Assembly: GCA_035222895.1 (NCBI GenBank) | Contig: JAVYIG010001605.1 | Location: 62,001 to 126,000, forward strand | Reading direction: 5' to 3' | DNA from: Strongylocentrotus droebachiensis | Lineage: Eukaryota > Echinodermata > Echinoidea > Camarodonta > Strongylocentrotidae | DNA: 64,000 bases | Part shown: in pieces, positions 43,701-57,100 of the stretch | Layout of the letters: each line of letters starts with the position of its first letter | Position numbering within the stretch: the stretch's first letter is position 1 | Translations under genes and position numbers: made by a program | Notes under the pieces: model-generated | Told to the model about the DNA's origin: nothing | Database searches by the model: none | The model's input: the letters and a program-made list of their open reading frames with translations, nothing else

Positions 43701-46700
43701 ACTTTCTTCCTTATTAAATTGGTTGCAAACTTTCTTTAATACTTAAGATTAATATGCCACATGTCAAGAAATATAAATCAGAAACAAATACATTTTTCAA
43801 AAATTTAAAAGATAATACAAAACTTGGTAAGAGTATGAATAGTATAGAAGTTAATTGTAACTGTATCACTCAATACAAAACAGTTATGAGCATCAAAGTA
43901 TTACCCTGCTTCTGCACACGAGTGATTTTAGAGTATTCAGTGCAAATCCATGGCAAAATGACCACACTACATTTAACATAAATGCCCCCAAAAAAGGAAA
44001 GTTGGTCTGATAGAGTATTATTTTTTTTTTTCTTCATTCATTGGGTTTAAAAACAGGACCACGTAAAGTTCAGGAACTCATAATGGTTGATTTATAATGA
44101 AATTGAATAGATTAAACAAAGTTAAACCAAAATATGTAGATGTAGCAAGGCCAAAGCGAGAGATGACGAGGAAATCGAGAAGCAGAGAAATGATGAGGGA
44201 GAGAGAGAGAGTGGCGAGAGGGAAAGAGAGGGATGGAAAAAGGGAGGGTAGAAAGAGAGAGGGGAGAGTATCTTACCAGGAACGGTTGTTAGGGTCCAGA
44301 AATCCACTCCCTCTTCAGGGCCCCACACAATCTCAATCTCTGTAGTAGATACATCACGTACAGCTATCTCGTTCACTGCCAAGGAAGCTACAAAATTATT
44401 TTAAGGAAGAAAAAAACAAACATTAAAAGTGACAAAAATAGAAACAAGGCATAATGTAGAAATATCAACAACATCAATAGTAATGATAATAATAATCATT
44501 AAAAAAATAAAAAAATAAAAAATAAATAATATATGTCTCTAAAATGGAAAATAGATAACTCAAATTCTATTTATGTTTGACAGTTTCTTACTTCTATTAA
44601 ATGCCTCATCCCTGGAGACTTCGGAAGGTGCAAGATAATAATACCACAGTGAACATGTACATCATGGAAAATACTACAAATTGACTGTTACTTACTTGTA
44701 GTAAATAACTGGTCGCTGGCCTCACTCCTGAGGGCAGCAGACAATGTTACCATGTTGAACGTGTACATTGTGTTCGGGTCAAGGAACTCTATCCTGACAT
44801 TGGTCTCTGAAGCCGAGATGATTTCCTCCTCTCTGGCGGTACCCTTCAAGTAGGACAGCTCATAGCTGTCATAGTCTCCAATAGGAAGTCCCCATGTGAA
44901 TAATACATAGGTGGTTCCAATCTCGATGGGGAAAAGTCCACGAACAGGAGCAGGAACTATATTGAGATATAACAGATTCAAGTCAATTTAATTCAAAGTA
45001 ATATTTATTTTCTTCTGTTTATTCATCATCTGTTTTTGAAGAGAAAATACTCATGAAATAGATGTATACATATAATGGCATATTATTAAGAGCATATTAC
45101 AATGCCTGCTTTTACAACTTATCCTGAAATGTACAGATATCGCTAATAATTTTACATTGTGTTATATGTTTGTGATAAGTTTAACAGGTTTGTATTAGAA
45201 TAATTCAATATGTTGGGATAAATTCAATATGCTTGTGAACAAAATAAACATGTATTAAAATGGTTGCCATAAACTTACATGTTCTGACATCTTTAGTTGG
45301 ATAAGTGGTCGTAATTCCAAAAGCCTGAAGGCTAACAGTGTACAGCCTGCCTGGTGTTAATCCCTCGAACGTCACAACAGAGAAGGGCTCTGAAGTCGGG
45401 GCAACATTGAAGGACTGGAAACAAAGAAGATCAGAAACAAAGAAGATCAGAAGCACAGTATAAGAATATTGGGGTGCGTTCAAGCAATTTTTCGAGGCTA
45501 GAATCACAAATCAAAATGCCGTTAAAAAACCAGGTTACTACGGGAGAGCGTTCAAGCGATTTTTCATCAACGCTGAATTCTCGCTCATTTCAAGCCCAGC
45601 CACTGCTCATCACATTGTGCAGTTTGACCCAGGAAGTATAGGTCAACTTCGCAGCATACTTTCTGTCTGTGTTTACGGCCAACTGTCGGTCGAACCGGAA
45701 GCAGGCCACGAAAATGACATTATAGAATCATGATTGAGATCTCCGTTCGTTCCAGTGAATTTTAGCGACCGTGATTCTGCAGAATGATCATGATACAAAA
45801 CGCTTCTTTTTCAGCGTTTTATGTTTGCGGTTTTAAACACAGTTATTTTTACGACCGAAGAAAAATTGCTTGAACGCAATCGTGTTTTAAACTAAACATC
45901 TTTGAAAACCGTGTTTCTAGGGTGAAAAAGTGTCGATTTATTGCACCCTATGACACTTAAAATGGGGTCTGACAGCTCAGTGGCTAAAACGATGGCACAA
46001 TTAGAAATGTTGCGAAACTATAATGTAGGATGTTCATGGTTTTTGCAAAAGGGGTAGGTTTTGTTTTAAAAAGCAAGATATTTACCCAGAAGGATCATGC
46101 ATTTCAAAATAGGACTGCCACTCATATGATGTAAGGCCAATATAATTCCGCAAAAAAAGGGTACTTTTGTGAAAACATGGGAGCACCAGAGATTTCGGGG
46201 GCGCCAGAGATAGCGTGGGGGCACCAAAGATAGCGTGGGAGCACCAGAGATAGCTTTGGGGCACCTGAGATAGCGTGGGGGCACCAAAGATAGCGTGGGG
46301 GCACCAGAGATAGCTTTGGGGCACCTGAGATAGCGTGGGGGCACCAAAGATAGCGTGGGGGCACCAGAGATAGCGTGGGAGCACCAGAGATAGCGTGGGG
46401 GCACTAGAGATAGTGTGGGAGCACCAAAGATAGCGTGGGGGCACCAAAGATAGGGTGGGGGCACCAAAGATAGTGTGGGGGCACCAAAGATAGGGTGGGG
46501 GCATCAAAGATAGCGTGGGGGCACCAAAGATAGCGTGGGATACTCACAGTAGAAGCTCCTTCCTCTGATGTGAGGGTGACCCTGTACTGAACGACCCCAG
46601 AGCTGAGAGGAGCTGTTCCAAAGAGAACCTCGATAAGGGTGGTAGTCTTATCCCGGAATTCAATCACGCCCTCCTGAAGGGCACCTATTAAAACAAAGGG

Positions 46701-49700
46701 GGGGGGGACAGGAAAAATGTGTTATCAACATGGTAAGCATACAGAGTATATGGTATGTGTTTGGTGTCATAATTGTTTGATGTAAAAAAAAAGATTGATC
46801 TTTTCAATGTTAGATGGCTTGAGAAATCCACGCATTTAAACATTGCAATTTCATATTGCATTTGTGAACAAGCTTTAAGAGTTACCGTAAGTCACCTCAT
46901 AGAATGAACTGTTCAGCTTAGTCTGTATTCAATCTTCGGTTTAAAAACTTACAAACATTAAAATATACAAACACAAAATCAAAGGGTATCATACAAGTTT
47001 AAATAAATTCATATAAAAAAGGAGAACAAAAGGGAACCTCATTTAAAATCTATTGAGGTTTAACAGGTTGATGGCAACAAGAATTTGGCAATTAATAACA
47101 TATTAAACTACCGGTAATGGCCTACCTGTAGTGAAGGAATCCATTGCTGGTTCGCTTTGTGATGTGAGTTCACCACTTGTAACTTTGCTAAAGATCCGAA
47201 CATCGTACAGAGCAGATGGATCCAGACCATTGAGGGCTAGTGACTCTGTAAGACCATCCACCTCACCAGCTAGAGTATAGTCATTGATAGAGTCGGTTTG
47301 GCGGTACCAAACCTCAAAGTTATCCACGTCATGGCCGACAAATCGGTTCCAAGTGACGGTAGCTGACGTTGACTCGATAGACTCAAAGCCAATGGTGTTT
47401 GGTGCCACAGGGTCTGAGGAATGGAGAAAAATGCATCTTTAAATGATGTAAATATACAATTATTTCTATGGAGAAAAGAGGGAGACCTACATGTCATTTT
47501 ACATGACACAGGTATCAAAGGTCGGTCCTCATGTATGGCTGCAAGAGCTGGACTAGGATAAATACTTGGACAGCAGAATTCAAGCAGCAGAAATGTGGGT
47601 CTCAAGAAGAATGCTGAGGAAACCTTGGACTGACAGAATATCAAACAAAGAAGTGCTTGATAAGGCATGTGTCGATAGATCCCTCCTTAACATCATTGAA
47701 AAACGACAACCACAGTTTGTTGGGCATTTTATGAGAAGAGAAGGCATAAAAGACAGGATACTGGCACGAAAAATTGAGGGAAAGAGAAGCAGAGGGACAC
47801 AGCGCATCAAATACATTTATAAGTTCATTTGGCTGACCCGTAACAGAAGTAACGTCACATTGCAAAAAAACAGAGGTAGAAGTAGATGGAAAACCTTGAT
47901 CGCCAATGTCTGGAACAGACGGGGCACCTGTATGCAATGTATGCTGTAAGCAATGTATCCACAGAACAACACTAGCCAAGTTTTCAGTACATAATAATAA
48001 TAATACAAGTAGTGATTAAAAAGTTTTGATTGAAAACACTCAAAATCTCATTTCATAAAAAGCAAAATGAATTATCAACAGCACAAGTGTTCAGCAGAGA
48101 ATGCATACAAAATCGATGTCAAATTTGCAACAATTAAAACAATTCTACAGTCTGTTTTCATCATATAATGGTTAAATATTTGTTAAAACATGCATTTTGT
48201 CCCTCTCTCCTAACAAGCAAAACATCCATCTCAATATCTCTCCTTGCCTCAAAATAGTGTCCTAGATCAAATTTCAAATTATAAATCTGTATTTATTATA
48301 TTCATTAAAATTCTGAATTCTGAAATGTTAAGACATAATTTTTTTTTTTTTTACTAAAGAGCTAAATTATCTGTTGAGAAGTTGACATGCTCTTTTCAGG
48401 GATCAACAAGCAGACATGAACAAATAGACGGTATCCAGCAGAACAGGAATCAGACCACCAGAAGAAGCCAGTAGGAACCGGCGAAAAAGAAGTGAGTTAA
48501 AATATACTTCCAGTAATAGATAATAATAATAATAATAATAATAATAACTAGACTTTAATTCGTCACTTTGACGAATTAGGTGATACGTATGCTAATGGTT
48601 TACATAATAAAGAATGCATTACACGATATCATATTATTTTATGAAATGCTTCTCCCATTTAAAGATCTATCCATATGTCAAGTTTAAATTGTGTCCCCTT
48701 GATCATTATGGATCTAGGGAAGATAGATTGAAACAATATATGACCATTGACCCTGCGCAGTAACCAGTTACACCTTTGACTCTAATTTACATCATGAAGA
48801 ACACATTTTGACGATTTTATCTTATTTAAAGATATGAAAATGTAATTGATAAATGATTATCATCATTATGATAATGATGATCATGATGATCATGATGAAG
48901 ATCATGATCATGAGCGGGATCCTGACATCTTATTGAGGGGTGATTTAGATAGCACATAGTCTCAGCTACAACATACTCAAAAATCAACAAAATCCAAGCA
49001 GAAATAACGGCGATATTGCTCGCAAAAGACAGGAATGTAGAATCCAGATTTGAGAAAAAAATCTTCTCCCATAGGGATTACACGCAAAAACTAATGGATT
49101 AAGTGAAAATAGGGTAACAATGAAGTAATTAGGGTTGTTTATTACATTATTTGCGATTCTACGTGTTTTAATAATCAAAGGAGATGGTACAGTGAAAGGT
49201 CAGCACAAAAAAAAAAAAATTGTTGGAGACACCCAGACTCGAACCCGGGATCTCAAGGTCGGAAGTCAAGTGCGTTACCGATATATCAAAACATTTCCCA
49301 TAGCGATTACACGTAAACGGAAAATGGAATTCTCAAATCCCACTTTGCAAGTAAAATATGAGCATGATCCCGGCATATGATCGAAAAATAAAGTGCACAT
49401 CGGAGATAGCTTATTGTCTCAGCTACAACATATTCGAAGCTCAGCGAAAACTAATCTAACACAACGGAGATTTTGCTCGCGAAAGACAGGAGTGTAGAAT
49501 CCAGTTTTGAGAAAAAGTCATGTCCCATAGAGAATACACGCAAAATGTGAAAAATTGACATGCCTCCTTTAATCGCATAAATACGCCATGATGCCTTTGT
49601 CAAATTGAAAAATTGTGGCTACTATTTTTGTAGAGAATAGTCTCAGCTAGAACATATCAAAATTTGAAAGAAAATCAATTATTATTAACAGAGATACAAT

Positions 49701-52700
49701 CAATTTTCCAAAAATATGCTGACGTCATAATGTGCAAATTAAAATTTTGAGTTTGGAGGCCATTATGATGACGTCATGAGTTAATTGAGGGTCAAATGAG
49801 ACATGAAATCATATCTCCGACTCATAATCTATCTAAATATGAAAAAAATATTGGGAGTTCGTATCTATTCTAAAGAGTTACAATGAATTTTGTATAGGCA
49901 TGATTTTGCCCATGTATTGTGGATAAAGATAACGCAGATCCGCGCGCGCTGTCAACTTTGGCGGACGCTCATTGCGTTATTAAAAGATGAACAAGTTATC
50001 AAAATGCTTGGAAAAATGTGCCAAATATGATGATAAAGAAAATTCGGCGATTCTATCTTGCAAAATGCTAGTACGCGCAAAAAACTCGCGCGCATGCGCG
50101 TGAGCGCGATTTTTTATCAAATGCTCTATATGGCCTGAAACGTATGCAAAAAAAATTTGGGATGATTTAGAGCATTTTAAATTTTTGCGCGCGCGTAAAC
50201 GCGCGGACGAGCGCGCACGCGCGCATTTGCGCACGTTTTTTGACCTGAAATTGACCGGACGGATATTGATCTTAATCGTGATAATTATGAATGAGAAATC
50301 CTTTTCCGTTATGAAGATATGATCATTAGTTGATTTTCACAAAATGGCGCCTAGATGACGTCATGATGACTTTGAGTCTTTGAAAAGTCACGCAGTTCTA
50401 AGTTAGATTAAGATCTATCATCATTGAAAGATTCATAACAATGGCTTTATTCAGTCTTGAGATATCCTGCGAACAAATTCGAGGAAGAATAATAATAAAT
50501 AATAATAATAATAAATAAAAATCTTGACGAAATCAAAAGGTGATACGTAGACTTCGTTACGTATCACCTAATAATAATAATAATATGTCTTGTTTACCCA
50601 GGGTAGCCTCATCAGTATTCATACTGTTCTCCCTGAGGACCCTGCAATCATTACCCCATTCATTAGATTCAGGCTTAACCGCACACAATGTATGCACATT
50701 CTCCACTCCCTGGGGAGTAGATATATATATATATATATATATAATTGGCCATTAATTTCTACGATACTCGATGAATCAAAATATAGTTGAAGAGTAACCA
50801 TACCAGTTAGTACATCAATAGAGCTGACATCAATCCCTTGCTCGATGAGTCGTATGGAGTAGAGTGTTGCCGGGTTCAGAAGGGTAAAGTCCACGTTCCT
50901 CTCCTCGTTGTTGACGAGCACGTCAGCAATGTCGCCTGGAGTGATTCTTACGACGTAGTTACCCTCAGGTATGGTATTAGCAGTGTTTCCAACACCCCAT
51001 GTGACGCTGATGGTAACGGTGGTCTTACTTCGCAGAAGTAGCTGACCAAGAGGCGCAGACACTATCAAGAAAGACAACAACGAAATGGGGTTATACAGTA
51101 GGCTTGCGGGTGCACCATGTGAGAGAGAGAGAGGATTGAGGAGTCCTGAAAAGGACTCGGACTCGGTAATCTTTCTTGAGGGTTTGTAGTCCTGAAAAGG
51201 ACTGTTTGGTATAGTCTTGAAAAAGACTGTTGGTTATCTTTCTTAGCTTATAGTTCTAAGGAGAACTATAGCACTTGGAGAGGATGAGTGGCTCAATGTT
51301 TCGAACAGGTTGACTATCCATCGTCAGAAATGGGGTTAATGGAAAGACTCTTTACTAATATGTAACTCGGTGAGGTCTCTTGACCCATTCCAAACAATCA
51401 TCATCCCGTGGGTCTCCTCTGTGGGGGATCAAGGGGGTGTTTCACAAAGATCTTAAGTTGAACTTATTTCTAAATTGGACTTAACAATTATGAAAAGCCA
51501 GAATCCTTGAAAATATTTTGTAAAAGTTATTTCAAAAGGCATAAAATGATGATTCAAATCATTCATATTTTCTATTATCATGGGAAGGTTTCATGTTCTT
51601 GATGTGCAATTTAAGAAAAGTCTAAAATACTTGAATTTTTGCTTTTGAATGTATTTCAAAATAAGGCTACAAATGGCTCTCCATAATATTTAAGTAAAAC
51701 TTATAGTAAGTTCGACTTTGAATCTTTGTGAAACACCCCCCCCCCCCCCCCCCCCCCCCGGGTCTCCTTCTTACCACTCTCCATCTCCAACTCAAAATCA
51801 GTTTCTCTACTGTCTTCCTTAATACTATCTATCCACCTCTTTTCCTGGGTCTTCAATTCTTTCTCCTTCCTTTCTCTTTTCTCTCTGCTGTGCGCTTAAC
51901 AGCTGCACTGCTAAAGCCAGAGTAATTATGCTGCATTATTGTAGAGTGCTTAGAGACTTCTGATAAAGTAAGTGTTAGGCGCTATATAAGCAAATATAAT
52001 TATAATTATTATTATCTAATGGATTGATCTTCATCTGTCCTCTTCACAGGCCCACACCATCTCAGTCTCATCTCAGTCTCCTCTCTCTCTAATTTTCTCC
52101 CTTATCCCACTTCATTTTAACTTCCTTTTGCACCTCATCATTTCGCCTCCTCTCTTTTCTTGTTACCCTCTCGCACCTCTCAGAGATCTTATCTATGCAG
52201 CTTCCAGCTTCTTCAAGTGGTCTTCCTTCACTGCCCAGTTGTCTTCTCCATATTCCAAACAATTGGAAGTGTAATCAGCAATTAGTGAAACATACACATG
52301 TCTAAACATGTACTAATTTACATAATAATAAAATATCGTCAGGACTCTTGATGGGGATGGCATTGACCACTTACAAGTTCGTTGAGTCATTAGAACCTCT
52401 GAACTCTCCGTCCGTGTATCGCCCTCTCCAGCCACAGTCTTCATTCTGAACTCGTACGTTGTGGAGGGTGTGAGTTCGAGGAAGGTGTAGAACTCGTCGT
52501 TGGCCTCCAGCACGATGAACGACTCACTAAAGCCATCGGCGGGACTGTAGGTCAACTCATACTGGTCAATGGCAGAGGGTGTCGGCATGCTCCAGAGCAG
52601 GAGAATGGAATACGTGGAGCCCTCCACCGTGGGCTGAGTTTGAAGGTCCCTCGGTGGAAGAGGAGCTGAAGGAACAAAAAACAGGTATTGGAATTAGTGG

Positions 52701-54094
52701 AAATAATAATAACCGCATACATGGTATGTAAATGATGATTATAGTAATGATTGTAACAACTATCCATTCATTCATCCATTCATACATTCGTTCAATCATT
52801 CTTTCATTAATTAAGAATGATATAATTCATACAATATTACAAGGTTATGATTACTCTTTAAGTTTATCCAGCAATAATCCTTAGGATGGAAAGCAGAAGA
52901 ACCTAGAAGAAGAAAAACTGTTACCTGTGCGCTGCTGAATTACACTGATTGGATCAACCTGATCAATCAAGATCAACGAGATAGTCTGGAGTTCACCGGG
53001 TACGAGTGAAGTGACCGTCGATTCTCTCGGCCGAGTTCTCTCGACCCTGTTGTATATTGGGTTCCCAGTGGGGGGCTGGAACTGGATGATATACTCATCA
53101 AACGTGATGCCTTCCACTGCTCCCCAAACCACGGTGATGGAGAAAGAGTCAAAGTCAATGACCGATAGCTGACCAGCATCCAACGAATCTGAATTTCAAA
53201 ATGGAGAAATTATAAACAACATTTTTAAATATTTAAATCACTTTATTCCATATTAAAATTAAATAAAGGAACACATATATATACAATTTTATGAGGATAT
53301 TAAACGTATAATACGCAAAGGTAATGCAATGGTTAATTACATGCTTTCATTATATAATTTCATATGGCAATATTATGCGCACACCAAGACGCGCATTGTA
53401 CATGTATTTGGCTGGGCTTGTGCACTCAAGATGTGACATCATTCAATAAAGCAAATGGTGGCCTCCATGATTGGGTGAATCTTGGCTTTTTTTTTAATTC
53501 TGTATTTTTTAATTTGTCAACTTTATGTTCATAGTGTAGACCTGTCTAATTAAAAAAATAGTAAATGTTTTTAGCTCGTGCATTAGTGATATCCACTGCA
53601 CTTGTCACAATGAGATGGAAAAAAAACATAATTATAATAACAAATATGAAGAAAAAAAACTGACAAATACATATAAACAATAAACAGAATTTATACCAAT
53701 ACAAATAATCATGGTTTCAAATGAAATTAAAAACTCAGAAGACAGGTAACAGTAATTCTTGACGAATTGATCAATGAACCTACCAGTGGTGAATGAATTT
53801 TGCTGCGGGGGACTCCGCTTCTCCAGGTTTCCGCTTCCAACGACAGCAAAGATGCTTACAGAGTAGCTTTCACCGGGCCTCAGAGCATCGAATGTAAATG
53901 AGGGTAGCTCTCCAGCTTCGATCTGATCACCCCTCAGAGTGCCTTGAAGCTGTTCGTTCAGATTTACTTCAAATCTTTCATATTCACCGACTGGAGGATC
54001 CCATTGAACCTTCAGGGTGGAAGTTGAAACTTCAACTTCCACAAGATTATCTGGCGCATTGGGATCTGTACATGTAATAAAAATCATGATAATG

Positions 54095-54128
<34 letters not shown>

Positions 54129-57100
54129 TAGTTACAACAAAAACATAAATGATAATAATAATGATAATTACAAAAATAATATAAAGATTAAAAAAATACC
54201 TATGATTGTTACAATAATTATTATGATTTTAATAATAATAAGATTAATATTAATGATAATAACAATAACAAAATCAGTAATAAAAGTGGAGTCTGGTATA
54301 GTGTTTGATGAGCAATGAGCAAATACTGCAGAGGTTCCATAGTTCTGTTCTACTACAAACAAGCAGGGAATATTTGATGTTCAATAATTAACAAGCCTAT
54401 CGAAATGCAATTTATCCTCATAATACATAAAGAACGTAAAGAACGTAAAGAACAACCAGGGTACTGTACTTGTATAGATGGAGTCTTTGGCGTACGGTTC
54501 TGTGGAGCCGGTATACCCCTGATACCGATAATGTACCTCTGACCGGGAACCAAGGAGTTGAAGGTGTACCAATGTACTACTACTGTTATTACTACTACTA
54601 CATGTATTACTATTACTACTACTATTACTATTAATGTTACTACTTTTATTATTATCATTATTAATTCATGTGTGTGCAATAGTACTCTACCTGTGTAGAC
54701 AGAGTCTGTGGCGTATGGTTCTGTGGAGCCGGTACCCCTGATACCGACAATGTACCTCTGACCGGGAACCAAGGAGTTGAAGGTGTACTCAAAGTTTCCA
54801 CCTATGGGCACGTTCCCTGGCGGAGCGTTGGCAGAGTTGGGCTCAATGGTCAACTCGTAGCTATTGACGACCACGGCACAAGATCCCCACTGGACGGTGA
54901 TCTCGGTGTATGTGGTTTCGGTCACTTGGATGGAGCAAGGAGGAAGTGCAGCTGAAAGAGAAGCAGACATATTGATGATAAAAATAATATTGATGCTGCT
55001 TGTAAACATCAGCTTGCATGGTGATGTAGATATATACAGTAGACTTGCGGATGCACCATGTGAACCAGGACTCCTTTTCAGGACTCCTCAATCCTCCCTC
55101 TCTCTCACATGATGCATCCGCAAGCCTACTGTATAATAATATTGATGATAATGATAGTGACAATATCACTACTAATTATAATGATAATGATAGTTATGAA
55201 GTGATAAACTGCCTAAGAGATGGCAAAAGCAAAATTAAAACCATTTTATATGTTCCGGTATAGGAGGAGAAAAGATTAGTACCTGTGCTCTCAGCAAATC
55301 AACTTTTCCTGTATGTTATAACATTGATTAATGTGAAGTGCACTACATTGATTTCCTTTCACCTCATTGGGTTTTTAGGCGGTTTAACCCATTGGCTACT
55401 GAATTATCTCATTCCCATATGCTTTAGTACAGGAGCCACCAGGTTTCCAGAGGCAATGGGTTAATATGTCAAGTGGGAAGGAGGCTTAGAGAGGAGAACA
55501 CTTACTAGTTGTAGCCGAGACGGACTCTTCTGTACTTGTTGTCTCATCAGCATCGGTTCCACTGCTGGTGTAGACAGTTACCACGTAGGATGTATCGGGG
55601 AGCAACCCATCTATGACTGACACTCGGGTACCATCGCTAGGGATGCGATCCGCATAGATGACCGTCGTGGGTTCATCAGCGAGAGTGTAGGTGACAACGT
55701 AGTCGTTGAACGAGCCTGTAGCCTGCTGCCAGTTCACGGTGACGGATTGGGAGGTCATATCAACCACAGTGAGTCCAGAAACTGGATTCGGTCCTGAGAG
55801 GGAAGAGAAATCATTAAAAAGAACATGATGAACAGGAAGAATCATCTTCAAAGTTTTTCTCCTTGTCGCAAAAAAAAAAAATCAATTACAACTTCATCCT
55901 GTCCTACCTTCTGAAGTTGAATCTTCAGTAACAAACACTTGCTACCACCTTCTATTCAAACCTATATGTACATATGATTTAGCCCCAAGACCATGACATG
56001 TTATGGCAATCAAGCCTTTCCTCTCTTGCTCCAAAACTTGAGACAATCTTCCCATCGAAATTGGAGAGCCCCACCATGGATTCATCACAGTTCTGAAAAA
56101 ACTCAGGGTAAGCGGCTGCTCCATGTTTTTAACTTGGGGTTATGTGAACAACATTAACTCATAGCCTGCCATAAGGGTGCATACACACTATCGTTATAGT
56201 GCTTTGTACATACGAGCAAGCTATTGCTACGCTGCCATGTGCGTGCATGCACTCTTTCGTAGTAGCAGTTATTGTTCATGCTCATTGGACTGTGCTATGT
56301 GTTTTGCACTCGCTATTCATAGAACCCTCGCGTTAATCAGATTATCTCAAAATAAACTTGGCACTCCATGATTTGGGGCTTTGCACAATGGGGATTAGCC
56401 CTGTGGCATGATAAGACCAAATGACTACTGAATTTCCTATTTCCCAGACTTGTATAGCGCTTAATACTATGTTCCTAAGCACCTCGCATTGTAATTACTA
56501 TAACCCCGGTCATTGGATTCACTTGAGAGTGGCAAATGTAGATTAATGGCTTGCAAAAGGACATTAGTGCCACAGCGGGACTTGAACTGTGAACCATGTG
56601 ATCCAAAGTCCAGTGACATATCCACTAGACCACCACACCTCTACAAAATTAGAGACAACCCTGTTTCTATTGCAAATGGGTTAATAGATGAATGGGAACA
56701 ACCATCACTTACTTGTTCTTTGAGATACAGTCCTAGTCACCACTGGATCAGAGCCTTGAAGGATGTTATTGACGGTGTACCTAACACCTGGTATCAGGTT
56801 CTCAAAGGTATGCATCCTGGGATCCTCGGGAGGTATCACAGCAAAAATTGGGGATCCGTCGCCCTCTGGTGTAGCCTGGAGGCGGTAGTTCTCAAATGCG
56901 ATACTGAGGACCTCGCTCCACTCCACTGAGATCGAGTTGGAATCGAAATCTGTCACGTTCAGCTCGCCTTCGAGGCCCTCACCTGGAAATAATTAGAATT
57001 GTAAAATCATTAAACAAATACGGAAAGTTATAAATTCATTGATTGGTGCATGCCGGGTGTGATGTAATGCGATATTGAATTTCGCCTAAGCTACAGGAAC

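Larger units (their letters stand above)
48557..50569 (+). mobile_element. Second hairpin-ended element, 2.0 kb, same architecture as 10858-12060
   Basis: Left: palindrome AATTCGTCA-CTT-TGACGAATT (48557-48577) followed by AGGTGATACGTA. Right: AGGTGATACGTA, 8-nt loop GACTTCGT, TACGTATCACCT (50538-50569). Both sides flank (AAT)n. The interior holds diverged direct repeats starting CTCAGCTACAACATA at 48961, 49418 and 49642, a tRNA-like stretch at 49213-49292 and a CG-rich patch at 50076-50232. No coding capacity. Confidence 0.65.

Noticed and set aside
46066..46507. Overlapping ~140-codon frames rich in WCPHAISGAP
   Set aside because: Artefact of the 20-bp minisatellite; the same repeat is read in several frames.
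47551..47949. 127-codon protein with reverse-transcriptase similarity as a host gene
   Set aside because: It is only the C-terminal piece of a non-LTR element polymerase, lacks catalytic motifs, lies in an intron and drifts out of family pattern in the middle.
54353..55009. Single 218-codon exon covering D6 and its duplicate
   Set aside because: A good donor closes D6 at 54691, the intervening codons are low-complexity microsatellite, and the duplicate is frameshifted.
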